Positions 36,706 to 51,500 of a stretch of 64,000 nucleotides of DNA are shown piece after piece. Each line of letters starts with the position of its first letter. Position 1 is the stretch's first letter. Location: positions 6,039,001-6,103,000 of the forward strand of contig CM072806.1 of NCBI GenBank assembly GCA_037013495.1, read 5' to 3'. Both the position numbers and the translations under genes were made by a program. Under the pieces are notes generated by a model. That model had not been told where the DNA came from. It saw only the letters and a list, made by a program, of their open reading frames with translations, and made no database searches. This DNA comes from Hippophae tibetana. Lineage: Eukaryota; Streptophyta; Magnoliopsida; Rosales; Elaeagnaceae.

Positions 36706-38143
36706 TACAAATTTCATAATTTATCCTTGATTCTAAGAATTAAAAGATTAACATATACAACGATTTGATCATGCAAACAAGATATCAACATAAATATATA
36801 TGTAACTCTTATATTAATTAACTTTGAAAAGTTACCGCTTGAGCTCAAGCAAGCTAAAGTGCAATAACCAGATAATAGGAAATACAAATCTAATAATTCT
36901 TTTGAACCTGTTATATGTATTAGAAAGTTAAATTATAAAACTAAATCCAAAAAAAAAACCTAGCATCACATACATCATTCAAAATATAATTAGTTTCTAA
37001 AGATTTTTTTTTTTTTTAAAGGTTGCTGCCCAAAGTGCGGAACATATGTTAGATCACAAAACAAATAAAATCAGTATGATATAGCGTTCATATGACTTAA
37101 TTAATAGGAAAATTTCATCAACATCATAAGCACATATTACATATCTTGCGTTTAAGCCACGTACCATTAATCACATATCACGAAGATTAAGGTAAAATAT
37201 TGCTTTATGAAGGGAAGCCGAAAATCAATTTGCAGATATAGTTTCAATTAAGCTAATAAAGTCAGTAGATACGATTTTTCATCAGAATTTTTTTTTTTTC
37301 TGTATTGTCCCAGTCTGGATCTGTTTTCAGGTAAGCAACATGTTCGTCGTTAAAATGAAGAATGCGTTTTAAGATTGTTATTAGGGTGAGAAACAACGAA
37401 CAGATAAATGAACATAAAAGTAGTAAAGCTAACGAAGCTGATTCCGACGAACTAAAATTACCAAATCCTCTACTATAAAAAGTTTTGAAAAAAGTTTTTG
37501 GGAGATAGTTGGTGGCTTGTAAGTTGATAAAAAAATTAATAAATAAAAAGTAAGTCGTAGTAGTAAATGATCAAATTATGCAAACTTGGTAATAATAACA
37601 AGGCAAGGAAAATCTAATTCGGTGGAAGGTGGTGGTGAATATAGTTCACTTTTGACTCCACCAGCACTGAATTGTTATAAATCAAACAAAATTGATTAAT
37701 AACTTGTTTGCGTTATTACTCAAGCATGACGACAATCGATGTCTAAACAGAGCAAAGTCTGGCTAGTGGATAGTGGATATAAAATCCTCTATTTATACCA
37801 GACTCGACATAAACCTGACCAGGCAAATAGTAAAAAGGAATTCAAGTGTAGATTCAGAAAAGTTGATAATGTCAGTCACATTTCTTTTGATTTTTCAATG
37901 TTTCCGTTTTCTACTGATAACTGAACATCATATATGTCGTTTAATAAAAATCTAAAGTTACACCTTTCTTCATGAGTACACTATTCACAAAATTGCGTAT
38001 TACATAAAGATCCTCCAGAAAACAAGTTACAGATTACATATTGTATAAATTGCGTCCTACTAATCTTAACCATGCATGCTTTTCCAGTCAGTCACTGATG
38101 TCCTCGCGCACAGCAAAAAGAATGACAAAATAGCCACAGCATG
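36706..38143. other. intergenic spacer and Cactin 3' region
   Basis: AT-rich spacer. The short plus-strand frames near 37739-37955 have no recognisable domain. The last 150 bases are the likely 3' UTR of Cactin. Confidence 0.45.
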
Positions 38144-41100
38144 TCACCTTCTGTAGCGGTACCGCTTGAAGTTGAAATATACGTGTAGAATTCCTCGCTC
38201 AAATGTGCATTTGTATCCTTTTTTATGTGAGTATTCCCATTCTTTGTTCACAATCCGGAATGCCTATGACACAAAGGAAAATTTTAGTAATTTAATTAAA
38301 CAGAATAATTAACCACCATATTAAGAGAATGTAAAAAACATACAATGTCTTCATAAGGTGGCCCTGCATGGAATCTAATAATGCATGTCTCAGCGCTGTT
38401 GCCGTCCCTCTCAATTGTGTAATTTGGAGCCTTTGTCTTGTCGACAAGATCAGGATAAAAAATGTTGAACTTGTATCCTTGCACAATCTTAGGAGGTGGA
38501 TTGTCATGGTCATAGTGGGTCTGGTTATACTTGTTCCACTCGTAACCTGTGTGAACGCGGTTGAAATACTTAGGCTTTCTTGGTCGGTACTTGTCATGCC
38601 ACCAGTACACCTGCATAGTATGAGCACAGGACGATTAATTTTTTTCCCCCCATTAAAACATAACAAATAAAAATAAGACACTGGTCAATAGGAAGTACCT
38701 GTGAGTCGAGGTTCACTTCAGCACCAGAACCAAAGACCGCATCTCCTTCCTCCATAGCTCCCATAACTTTCACTGCCTTCATCTCTAAGTTGTCTGCAGG
38801 CGGAGCTGGCTTTGTTGACATGGCTTCTTTAATCCGTCTTTGTTGTTCTTCCAAAACAGCCAAACGCTTCTGGTTCTGTTAATGTTATAAAGAGACCCAT
38901 TTAATCATTATAAGTACAAATGAATTCAGAAGTTCATGACAGCAAGCCCATTTATAATGAAATTCTATTAAGTTACCAGTATAGCCTTGTCGTCTTCAGG
39001 ATCAATTGCTTCCTCATTTTCATCACCATGCAGCAACTCTGGTGAGAATGATCCAGCTTCTTGTTCTGCCTCATAAGCTTCTTCTATCATGAGCTCAGGA
39101 GAATACGGGTGAGCATCTGCATATAAAACAAAATTAACATAGCATAGGAAAAAATTTATTTGTATTAACAAATGAATAGATTACAAACCTTCAATTTCAT
39201 GCTCACTTTCCTCCTGTTCAGATTTCAAATGATGATCAGTTTCCAACTTCTTTTCCCCATGTACCGGTTGCTCAAGGCGTTGCAAATGCTTGCGCAACAT
39301 TTTAGTGTGTATTTCTCTCAAACAAGCCTGTTTTGAGCAGTTTACAAGTGAGAACCAGCGACAGGATCCTTAATTACATTGAAATACGTTGGAGAACCTA
39401 AGGTACTTACCATGGCTTTGTATATATGGAGGCGTTTAAGAATAGCTTCCCAATACTCAACCACCTTGGCTGTTCCAGATTGCATCTGTGATTCAATTTG
39501 GGACTGCAAAACCTCCAGTTCACCATAACTTTTTCCTTCTAAGAGATTCTTCACATCTGATTCAATGCTAGAATGCAGTCCCCTTTCTTCTGCAAGCAGC
39601 TCAGCAGGTGGTTCCTCTCCACGAACCCTAGCTCGATCAAGTGCATCTTTCTTCCTAGCTTCAGCCAGCTCCCAATCACAGACCACCAACAATGCCTGCA
39701 ATATTACATTGGTAAAGAGTATCACCCAATTTATGCAACGTGTACATATGTAAATACTAAATAAGACGACCTAAGAATATCGATACTGAAAGTGAACATG
39801 CTAATTAGTAATTACTGAAAACATAAAAGTCAAAGTTGACCCAAAAAAAGAAGAATATTGAAGTACGAGATGCATGATGCATGATGTGACTCAATAAAAA
39901 ACACAAAAGCATTGTGAGAACGAACTCAACTCCTGACCAACTTGATCACAAGCGTGACCATTGCATGAAAAAGCGTGCAAACATGCATTTTTTGGGTCAA
40001 TGTAAAAACAATAATTTGCTTACTGAATATTTTTATAAAGTTAGAAGCACTTAAAAAGGAAAGGAATAATACCTCCCAATACTCTATATGTGTTGGTGTC
40101 GCCCTGTCCAGATCCAGATGCATTTTGATATCATCTCGGAGCTCCTCCATCTGTTTCACTATCAAGCCCTGGCATCACACATCACATGTTGTTAAACATT
40201 AAAAGAAAATTACGTAAAAAAAAAGTATGCTCATGCAAGGAAACAAGATAAAAACATTATGCCCGAGAGCTTAGATCTCATAAGTGATATATACCTTAAA
40301 AACCTGGTAGGGTTCATTTATTTCAATATCAAAATCATCAGAAACATGGAGCTGCTTGTACAAGACATCAATAGGCTTTAAACGGCCTTCACGCAGTCTA
40401 ATCTCGGATCTGACTTTGCTTTGATCAAAATGAAACTGCATGTTGATATAAACAACCCCTTAAATGATTAAAATAATGACAGGAACAAAAAATTCAAAAA
40501 AGAATCAAAGAGTATTTAAGTATAAAAAGAAAAACCGGTAGATAGAATATTGGTAGCAGGTTATAACATACCTCCTCTTCTTTCTTCTCCCAGTCTTGGA
40601 ATTCAGCACGAGCACGCTCTCTTGCTAACAGTGCCTGCAGGAAAAAAAAGAAAAATGGAAAAGAGGTTACTCACTACAACCATCTAAGGAAAAAAATCTT
40701 TACTGAATGAGATGGCAAGAGGTTTGATGATACTCCGTCAAAACATCTAAGAAACACTAGAAGCAAGAGCTAAACCAACCATTTCTTCCTCACGTTGTGC
40801 TTTCTCAATTGCCCTTTCCTCCCTTCTCTTTTTCACTTTCTCAATCTCCGCCTGCATTAGAAGTCAAATTAAAATACTGATTACAATGCATCACCAGATG
40901 CAGTTACATGTAGAGTATCAAGTAAACAGAAAAGAAATAAATAAACTCAGTTTACATGTATGTATGTGTGACTGTGAGAATGCAATATCATAGAGATGGT
41001 TTCCCATTGATGGATCTAACGGCGCCGTAATAATGACACTTGCAAGAGCAACATAAACTACATACCCAGTATATAAGGACCCATCACAGAGTAAAAATTT

Positions 41101-42411
41101 TAATCGCCCTGACCCTCCACTTTCTGCAGTATTTAGCCTAGCTATGCCTATAAACCTCAAGAAGCCACATTTCAAACCAGCACCTAGCCCACATATCTAA
41201 TAGCAGTGCGCATCTACTCATTAATGACCTTATATAAAGGGTAAAGCCTACAAAACTTTTAACAATGCACCAAAAGAGAAGGAAAAAAAAGAGGAATGCA
41301 GTAAAAAGCAGAACAGAAATGCTGGGCTTGTATTATTACATACCAGTCTCTCTTGTTGTCTTTTCCTCTCAGCTTTGATGGAAAACATTTCAGGAGGCAG
41401 TCCTTGGGAAACATCGCGTTCTATCTTTTTTCTCCAGACAAATCTGAAAATGCAACATGGTAGACTCATAAATGCACTTCACAAACATGAGAAAGCAAGA
41501 GGCCTCATGTAACTCATATAAATACTTCGAGCAAAATATATATACATACAAAATTAACTGTTGCAGAAAACGTAAGGACTAACAATTATCACATATTTGT
41601 AATAGAAAAACCCTAAAAAGTATTTCTATGATGTTGATAAATGGAAAATATTAATTTTATCAGCTTATTCTTCCATATTTGTCAAATTTATAGTTCAAAT
41701 ATATTCATCAACTCAAGAACATAGCCAGCCGGACTATGGTTAATCAGTCAACAAAATTAATTTTTTTCAGAAGAAACATTAAAGGGCCATTCAAAATACA
41801 AAAAAAAAAGAGAGAATAAAAAGCCAAGTTGTACCAAAAGCAACACAGTCAATCAAATTCAGAAAAGTAACTTACTTCTCATTGAGATTGGAATCGCCAA
41901 AGGGATTTGAATCATTCGAATAACCAGAAACTGCCTGAGTTTTCAACTTCTTAGCAACTCGCATTGCCTATTAAGACCAAAAAAATTACTTAACATCCAA
42001 ACCTCATCCGCTATAGTTAAGATAATAAAAAAGACCTAAATAACCCAAAAAAAACTGTACCTTCTTCTGAGCTTTCTTGGCCAAATACTCAGCGATTGCT
42101 TCATCCGTAATTTTCCTGGATGACCTCTTTGATTTACGATCACTGTCTTCACTCTCATTGCTATCGTCTGAGTCATCAACGCGCCTCCCTCGTGAAGAAC
42201 TCCGTCGGCTACGTTTGCTGCGACGACTACGTTCTCGGGGCTTGCGGGAACTTCTCGTTGGCGAGGATTCGCGGCTTTCGGAATCTTCGGACTCAGAATA
42301 TGTCTCGAATTCCGAATCGTCGGATAGATTGCATCTTCGCCTACGTTTAGAAGACGACGATGATTCCTTCTTAGTATTTCTACTGTTGCTTCCGTGAGTA
42401 ACCATTTTCAT
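38144..42411 (-). CDS. CTN: Cactin, splicing-associated protein
   Basis: Thirteen exons (plus-strand coordinates, in gene order): 42411-42061, 41967-41876, 41443-41344, 40851-40780, 40634-40572, 40435-40295, 40168-40073, 39695-39411, 39327-39189, 39116-38977, 38875-38699, 38610-38344, 38263-38144. All junctions are GT-AG and in phase; 2043 nt give 680 residues, close to the Arabidopsis protein. Residues 1-105 are rich in Ser, Arg, Asp and Glu (an RS-like tail). A charged helical stretch around 150-226 leads into the Cactin mid domain (about 215-400). The conserved C-terminal Cactin domain covers about 556-680, with VYWWHDKYRPRKPKYFNRVH at 553, TCIIRFHAGPPYEDIAFRIV before 650 and a YRYRR end. 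In other eukaryotes Cactin acts in the nucleus with the spliceosome and is essential in plants. The first ATG was taken; a second lies two codons in. Confidence 0.95.
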
Positions 42412-42445
42412 CGTGTATGATGAATTCCGAAGCACAGTTGATTGC

Positions 42446-42452
42446 TAGGGTT
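42446..42452 (-). promoter_or_regulatory. telo-box-like AACCCTA upstream of the Cactin start
   Basis: AACCCTA on the minus strand, about 35 bases before the Cactin ATG. This motif is common near starts of plant genes for growth and RNA functions. One short match can arise by chance. Confidence 0.3.
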
Positions 42453-43236
42453 CATCTAATAATAAAAGTCTTTGGTTTTTAAAACTCAGTATCACATTAG
42501 GATTCTATATAATTGATTTAAAAAAAATAAGATTTTATAAGTATTTAAAGATTTGTTTAAAAGAATATAACATTATGACTTCTTAAGGGATTTTGATCAT
42601 TTTTTTTAAATTATTTATAACATATCTTTATAATTGTTTGAACAACTAACAATATAAATCCATGAAAGTATATGATATAAAAAATATTACAATCCATAAT
42701 ATAAAATCTCTAAAATTTATACTTATGACTCAATAAATGTCTATCAATATAATATATCTGAATAATAAAAATTATGTAATTTTATGAATAATATTAGTGA
42801 GTAAAAAAGTTATTTTATATTTAATTTTTATGTTTGTTATAATTTCAATTTTATTAATAAAAATATATATATATTTTAATTAATTTATATATTATATTTA
42901 TATTGTATATAAAAATTTAAATAATATTTAATATTATTTTGGAAAAAATTACCATCATAATAATTCAAGTTATTAACGTTATTTTTTCCCTAAGAGTATA
43001 AGAATCACATCTAATAACTATACACTAATTTTAATTAATAACATACATTACAATTTAAAATTTTACTTATATTAAAAATTATATAATATGTAATTTTTAA
43101 TTAATTATTTATTATTTAAAAGTATTTTTAAAAAATCAAAAAATATATTTTATAATCAAGAAAATTTAATCTATCAATAATTTAATACTTCTATATTATA
43201 TATAAAATTTTAAATCAGGTTGAATAGTTTTTAGAT

Positions 43237-43273
<37 letters not shown>

Positions 43274-45430
43274 TATATTTACACTATTATTAGTTGTTAT
43301 TTTAATACTCTATTATCACATTTAAATAGAAGATTTCAAACGAAATTATCTACCTATGTATATATAAATTAATTTCATTTAATAATATTATATTACACTT
43401 TAAAATTTTATTTATCTTGAAAATTATATAATATATAACTTTTAATTAATTATCTATTATTTAAAGGCATTCATTTTTTTTTAAATATTTACCTTATAAT
43501 TAAAAAAACTAATAATATGTGCTATGCACTTGTACGGTAATAATTTTGTTTAAAAATTGTTATACTAAACCTAATTAAAGTGACTCAATGTCTTTGTCCC
43601 AAAAAAAAAACGGTATCTCTATAAAACTATTAACGGAGTAATATGCCTTGAAATTGATATTTAAAAAATTAAAAAATAAAATAAAATGGATAAAAGATTT
43701 TTTTTTCCTTTTCTTTAAGGTTGAAATACTATTACTAAACACCAAACCAATTTTCTAATTTTTTTTAAGATTTAATCTCCTATATTTTGTTTTTAAGATT
43801 TAATTCCCTAATTTTTTTAATTTTAACAAAATCAATCCATTTTAAAAAATTATCTTTAATTAATTTTACTATTAAATTAAACGCATTTATCAAACCTTTG
43901 TTTTTCTTTTCCAAGCAAAATTCAAACTTAAAATTTAAACCTCTAAAATAAATAACTCTAAATCACTGAACACCAAACCAATAAAAATAGAACAAATATG
44001 AATTAAATATGTATTGTCTTTTTTACGTATCATGTTTGACGGTGTATACACGTGTCTTTTTAAAATTGAAGGAAAAGAAAAAACTAAAGGAATAATGTTT
44101 AATTTAATTAATAGTACAGTTAGATTAAATAAAATTTGTTTTAAAATAGTTTGATTTTGTTAAAATTAAAAAATTAGAGGATTAAATCATAAAAATTAAA
44201 GTAAATAAATAAAATGTAAAATCTATAAAAATTAAAGTATAAGATATATAAAATTAAGCTACTAATAATATTATTCACAAGTTTTTTATTCAAACAAAAT
44301 CTCCAATAAATTGGTTTTAGGGATGGAAAAAAAAATCCGTTCAGATCGGAGCTCCACGGATCAATCCGATCCATGATCTAATCAGATCGAGGCACTATGA
44401 ATCACAAAATGGATTAGATCATTATTCGATTTTGGGTTTGAGAACTGTGGTGGTGTATTGTTTTTAATGTTTGTAATCTTTTTGCTGCAATGTTTTAATA
44501 AAATTGTCTCTGGTTTGATTAAAAAAAGTAAAACAGTATCAGATCCTGTTTTGCAATTTTAAAATTTATTCCAAAAACTGATGAACAATATATAAATAAC
44601 AGTGAATCAAAATATATCTAACAACTGTAAGGTAAACTTGATATGCATTTCTAAACCCAAAATTTGAGGTCCATGGTAATAGAGGAGTGAAGTACACATC
44701 ATGGGATATTATATCAGCGATATTTCATCGGTAGCTAATGAAAGGAGCTGTTGAATGATATGGGAAAAACTAGAACGATATTTTTATCTATTGTATTACA
44801 AAAAACTTATTATTGTTATCAGCCCATGTCGTATCACAAATACAAAGGATCCAATCTTATAAGAAAGCCCAAAAAAATGACATTGCTAGGCACAAAGGAG
44901 TGAAGTACACATCATGAGATTGATCTGTCGAAAAGGGGAGACTTACTAGAGTTGAGATGTTGCCGGAGACGATGAAAACTTACCAGAGCAGCAGGAACTG
45001 GTTAGAACTTAGCAGTCGAGGTGGCGACTAGCAAATTGACAAACTGCGTAGTTTAAAAATTATTTAATTTGCCTTCAAATGTACCAATAACTAAAATTTG
45101 AGTATATGAAAGATCCCGTTCAAAAATAGGGTGATTTGGGGTATAAAAAATAAAAGTTAGATATTATAAAAGTATCAAATCCAAAAAATAATCATTTTTT
45201 CGATTTTTAAAATAATAAAATTTGTTAAAATTTATGTGTTATTACTAAATTTGGTCAAAAAGCAAACAAGTAAATGATCCAAAAAGCCTATTGTTACTAT
45301 TTGTACTATTAAATGTTGCTACTGCAATAAAAAAACTGTCTTTGCAATGAAGAAAGATTAAATGTAGCTCGGAAACAAAAAGCACACATGCATGCTGTAG
45401 ATAGAAACTAATTAACGCTAAAGAACAAAG
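42453..45430. other. AT-rich spacer between Cactin and the poly(A)-binding protein gene
   Basis: Almost pure AT-rich DNA with an (AT)n microsatellite near 43243-43276. A mixed-composition patch near 44330-44400 has three GATC-rich phrases but no frame. No gene recognised. Confidence 0.5.
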
Positions 45431-45436
45431 GAAAGG

Positions 45437-45534
45437 ATTTCTGATGTAAAGTTCAATAATCTTTTGCTTTCCTGAAATTGTTTTAATTTCTGATGTAAAG
45501 TTCAATAATCTTTTGCTTTCCTGAAATTGTTTTA
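45437..45534. repeat. 49-bp tandem duplication in the poly(A)-binding protein 3' UTR
   Basis: Two adjacent, practically identical copies (45437-45485 and 45486-45534) start ATTTCTGATGTAAAGTTC. The pair abuts the last-exon stop codon (45535-45537), so the repeat would be the first part of the 3' UTR. Confidence 0.9.
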
Positions 45535-48500
45535 TCAATTGACTGCAACCTCAGCAGATAGGTAACTTGGATGAAGGACATCCTGCCCAGATACGTTAGT
45601 GTTAGATATCTTGAGCACCTGCACAGCTTCTTCAACTTTGGTAGCCAAGGAATCTGGAGACTCCAATAAAAGTAGCAATTCTGAGTTATCCATCTCTAGC
45701 AACATCCCAGTAATTTTGGCAGCAAGATCAGGCTATATAAAGAGGTAGATTGATATTGTGATTAGTACATAAAAATCCATTGTAAGATGTTGTCTGCCAA
45801 TAGACAATGATAATAGTGAAATTCTAAGGGATTACCTACCACTACACGAAATGAATTATTTTAGTTGGAATTAACTACTTTTTTGTTGCTTATAAAAATA
45901 ATAAACTTTTTTATCATTATAATAAGTAAATAGATTAATTAAAAATAATTTAAATTTTACATAATTATAAAAAATAGGTAAATTTAAATCGAAAAACACA
46001 AATATGACACGAATATATATAATACACATGAATTATCACACTTATCGTAAATGAACAAAAATAAGAGTAAATTTCTGAAGGCATATCATGCATATAAGAT
46101 GATGGCTTTCTTTAATAACTATTTAAAAAGTTATTCATTAGTACTCTTATGCAACAAAAAGTGTATATATATCTATATTTTTATAATCAGTATATATTAG
46201 GGGTTTATATATTTAATTTTAGTTATAATAATAATTTAAAATTAAGATTTAATTAAAAAATTTAACATATATTAAGTATATAGATAAAAAAAAATGAAGA
46301 ATAAACTCGTCTATAAAATAATTAAAAAATAAAAAATATTCATTTAATATTATTAATAAAAAAAATCAGTGTAATTTCGAAACAAAACAAAATTACTAAA
46401 AACTGAGTCTTGAGAAAATTTCAAACGAATCGAATTTTTCTGAAGATGATGGTTTTGGGGAAAAAATCATAACGGGTGGATGGCTTTTCAGGAAAAATTT
46501 AGGCTTTAATCTTAAATCAACATTTAACAAAATTTATAATAGTTTTAATACTCTTACAAAATGGTGGGTTAAAAATCTCGTCGTAATAAATAATATTCTA
46601 CTTAAAATTAAATGTAAAAACTACTGTTATAAAAATATGGGTTACCAGTTTTATTGAACAGAGATACTATTGAATTACCACTCACTTATTTAACTATAAA
46701 CATAGTCTGTTAATTATTGCAGAAGTAGAGAATAGAACTTCCTCAAGTTCGCCAATTAGATGATACTCATCAATAAGCTGTAAGTATTACCTTGTGTTTA
46801 TGGACAAGGGGATAGAGATGTTCCCCAAGTATTTGTTTTTGCTCCCCTGGATCAGTAGCAGCGAGCATGCTACTTAGCATCTCTGATCCTTAGAACCCAA
46901 ATCCAACAGTATTAGAAGCAGTAGATGAGACTCCAGATCCTTTGCTCATCTCGAGTTTACGCTCATTTGGAACATATTTAATCTGCCCACTAGTACGCTG
47001 CATTAAAAAGGATAAAATGTTAGACTTATTGCATGTAAATAATTAAGGTGCAATAATCAACAAAACATGTTATATTTTAAGGGGGGACCAAGGATAAGCA
47101 GGATAAGTAGAAGAGATCACATCAGGTTTAAGTGATGAAAAGACTGCAAACCTGATGGTTGCTCGAATCTTTTGAAGCAATAGATAGAGTGGATTGCTGC
47201 AGATGCTGCATATTTGGAACCATCTGCCCATTCATCCTACCCCTGTTTTGTCTGTTTTGCCTTGGACTGTTTGGAACCTGTAAACAGGTATTTATACAAT
47301 TAAACTCACGTATATCAACACTTATTTATTTCATAATTCTATTTATTTCTTTTTAGGAATTAAAATTCGAATTTATTTACTTTATGATTTTGGTAAAAGA
47401 CTCCTAGATGAGTTCATGCAGAGAATGTACTTACTGGAATTGGTGATGGTTGAAAGGGAGGCCTAGCTTGAGGAACAAAACCATTAGCTCTCCACCCTGG
47501 CCTTAAGCCTAATGGTTGGTACACTAGCCCTGGCCTAGGAGGCACTTGTGGAACAACTCCAGAAGGATATGTGTAGTAATAAGGAGAATATCCTCCAGGG
47601 ACAACGCTTGAAGGCCCTGGTATTCCTGCCATACGCTGTGCATATTGAATCTGCAACTGTACTTGTCTATCCTCCTTCCTTTGCGCAATAGCAACATACA
47701 GTGGTTTCTGGTGAAACATAAATCCTGTAAAATAATACCATGTACAAGATAAGCAATAGTCTAAAGAATGAAAAGAAAGAAAATGATACACCAAGGAGGT
47801 CAATAAATAACATAAAAATGGGATTTTGAATAAGAAATCCAATGCAAATTGATAAACTAAAAGCTTCATTTTTTTTATTTTACTGATAAATGGTGCTCTA
47901 AGTATTGCAAGCAACTCACCGTGAAAAGTCTTAACGGCTTTATGAGCCTCCTTTGGGATAGAGAAGCAAACAAAACCAAATCCTTTGCTCATCCCTTTTT
48001 CATCTCGCATAAGTTTTGAAGAAGTAATTGTTCCGCACTTACTAAAGTGTTCTCTCAGCTCTTCATCAGTGACTTCATCATCAATGTTCTTTACATACAC
48101 ATTGGACTCCTGTGAATAAAGCAAAGAGAAATGTAAATAGAAACAATAATTAATATGATGCGAAATCTATGAAAAGAAATTGACATTATTCAAATTACCC
48201 TGTATTTCAAAAGCTGCTCTTTGCGTTTTTCCTCATGCTCGCGTTGCAGAATTTGCCTGCGCTCTGCCATTTTCTGGACTCTTGCTACATAAAGAATCTT
48301 GGATCCTAATCAACAGTCAATGGTCAACAAAAGCCGCCGTCAGAGAAGGTAAACAAAATGAGGAAATGGCACCTTTGTTTGAAAAATGAGCCCAAAGAAT
48401 GATATGAAGCTAACCAAGTTGGGACCCATTCATTGCTTCCAGTGCTCTTCGAGCATCATCAGGGTTATCAAAGTTCACAAAGCCAAAGCATTTGGAGGTA

Positions 48501-51500
48501 CCATTTTCATCCCTTGCAACAGCCAAGCTAACAATTTTTCCAAACTTGGAAAACATTTCCTGCAAAACCTCTTCGGTGACATTTGTATCCAAATTCTTCA
48601 TATATAGATTTGTATATTTCGCATCAAGGTTGGACAAAATCCGATCATTCTTTCTCAGGAACTTTGCAACATACCTGTGCCATGGTAATAAACATCATAC
48701 AATGTCACAACTAAATCCAGAGATGAGAAATTAATGAAATATGAAAAGCACAAGCACTGAGAAATAAATATTCACGCTGCTCCAGTGTATAAAAAACAAA
48801 AAGAACAGCACATACAGATGTTTGTCACCAATGGTGGAGCCATTTAGCTTCTCAATAGCCGCATTGGCAGATTCGTCGGACTCAAATTGAATGAAGCCAT
48901 ACCCTTTACTCTTTCCATCCTCAAATAGAGCAACTTTGCAGGATAAAACATTTCCAAATTTTTTGAACATTTCATGAAGTGCCACATTATCGATTGACTC
49001 AACCAAGTTCTGGAAAGAAAACCATAATTATATTCAAGATTTTCAGATGATTATGATTTTGTTACGAATTAGCACTTGCGGAAGCGAAGATCGGGTCTAA
49101 TTTTGATTGCACAAATTAATAATAATGGGTAACGGCAAAACAATAACCAATAAGAAATTAAATGACACACAATGATTTAAGTAATTCAACTTTTCAATGT
49201 GAAAAGTCTACTCCACTAACGACGGCACACCGAAGAAAAATTCACTAATAATCAAATAGATATACAAACACCAATTTCCAGAGAGTTTCACAAAATTATA
49301 CCAAAATACCTAATTAACTCACAAAATATCCCCTCTAATTTACTGGTAATATATATAGCAAGATAAATTAACAAACTTGCTATTAAATCTAATATTACCG
49401 TACAAATAGGAGATGCTCCACCAATGATAGCAGAAATAGACAGCTTATTTTTAGGGTTGATTTTCCCTTACTTCTCACGCTGCTAGCTTTCTTATATTTT
49501 TCTGCTTCTTTTCTTTCTCTGGTGGCTGCACACAAAACAAAAAAAAACCCTCTGCTCTCTGTATTTTTCCAACAGCTGCTCTTAGTTTCCTTTTTATTTT
49601 TTCGGCGGCTACAATTCTCACAGATTAACTAAGGAAGCTTAGTTAATATATATATAAGGAGCTAGCAGAATAGAAGGGTTTCGTATTGGGTTTTGGGCCT
49701 TTTGTTTTGGGCCAATTAAATAACAAATCTCCACCTTGGCTCAAAACAAAAAAACAAATTCTTCAAATAAAATTCCTTGGATTACCAAATAACCGTCGTC
49801 CAAAACCCCGAAGGGTGATCATCTTCTGCAAATACCAATCAAGTCTAAGCAATGCTTGAACTTGTTAAAAGGAACCGGTGTGGTTAACATATCAGCTGGA
49901 TTCTCTGTAGTGACTATCTTATTGACAACAATAGCACCCTAAGAGACAATGTCACGAACGAAGTGACATCTGACATCAATGTGTTTGGTTCTTTCATGAT
50001 ACATAGTATTCTTAGTCAAGTGTATCGCACTCTGACTATCACAAAATACAACAGAAGTATCCTGCTGTAAACCCAAATCACAAACCAAACCTCTAAGCCA
50101 AATGACTTCTTTCACTGCTTCTGCTGCTGCCATATATTCTGCCTCTGTCGTAGACAAAGCAACTGTAGACTGTAAAGTAGTCTTCCAACTAATGGCACAA
50201 TGAGAAAGAGTGAAGACATAACCTGTCAGAGATCTTCTTCTATCCAAATCACCAGCATAATCAGAGTCCACATAACCAATAACACTGCAACCAGTATTAG
50301 AACTCCTATCATATACCAAACCAAAATTAGATGTACCTCTCAAATACCGAAGTATCTATTTCACTGCTTGCCAATGACCCTTACCAGGATTACCCATATA
50401 TCTGCTGACAACACTAACTGCATGTGAAATGTCTGGACGAGTACAAACTCACAGGTTTAGAATCTTTCATGCCAAAGCGTTCAAGAACTTTTTCAATATA
50501 ACTTTTCTAAGTCAAATAAAGCTTGCCCGCTTGTCTATCCCTGTAAATTTCCATGCCCAAAATTTTCTTCGCTGCACCCAAATCTTTCATCTCAAATTCA
50601 CCATTAAGTTGAGACTTTAATTTCTGAATCTCAGACTTATTCTTAGAAGTAATAAGCATGTCATCAACATAAAGCAACAAATAAATGGATGAACCATCAT
50701 GAAATCTTTTATGATAAACACAACTATCATAATCACTCCTAGAGTAACCATGATCAATCATAAAAGAATCAAACCGCTTATACCACTGCCTAGGAGATTG
50801 CTTCAGCCCATATAAAGACTTTTTCAATAAACAAACATGATCTTCCTTACCTGGAACAACAAACCCCTCTGGTTGATGCATATATATTTGTTCCTCAAGC
50901 TCACCATGTAAGAATGTTGTCTTGACATCAAGTTGTTCTAATTCCATGTCAAACAATGCAACCATAGCAAGCAACACACGAATAGAGCTATGTTTCACAA
51001 CAGGTGAAAATACTTCATTGAAGTCAATACCTTTCTTCTGACAATAGCCCTTTGCAACAACACGTGCCTTGAACCTAGCTGATTCAACCTCAGGTATACC
51101 TTCCTTTTTCTTGAAGACCCATTTGTTTCCAACAATCTTCTGACCCTTAGGCGGTTTCACCAATTCCCAAGTATGATTCTTATGAAGTGATTCAATCTCT
51201 TCATTCATAGCAACCAGCCACTGAGCAGACTCATCACAAGTGACAGCTTCATGATAACTAGAAGGTTCATGCACCTCAATAGACTCTGCCACAGACAATG
51301 CAAAAGAAACTAAGTCTGCATCTGCATACCTCTGAGGGCGTTGAATCTCTCTTATTCCTTTACCCTTAGCGATACTATATGGTTGCTCATGTTGCTCTTC
51401 TGCTACATCATGAGTAGAATCATCTATCTCATCCACAGATGGCTGATCTGAAGTGCCCTCTTGCACTTGACTAGGAGCTCCACTCTCAAGCTCCACCTGC

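Noticed and set aside
42077-42397. Plus-strand open frame of 106 codons, rich in Leu, Ser and Arg
   Set aside because: It is the antisense of the Ser/Arg-rich first exon of Cactin, where the repeated codons keep the other strand open.
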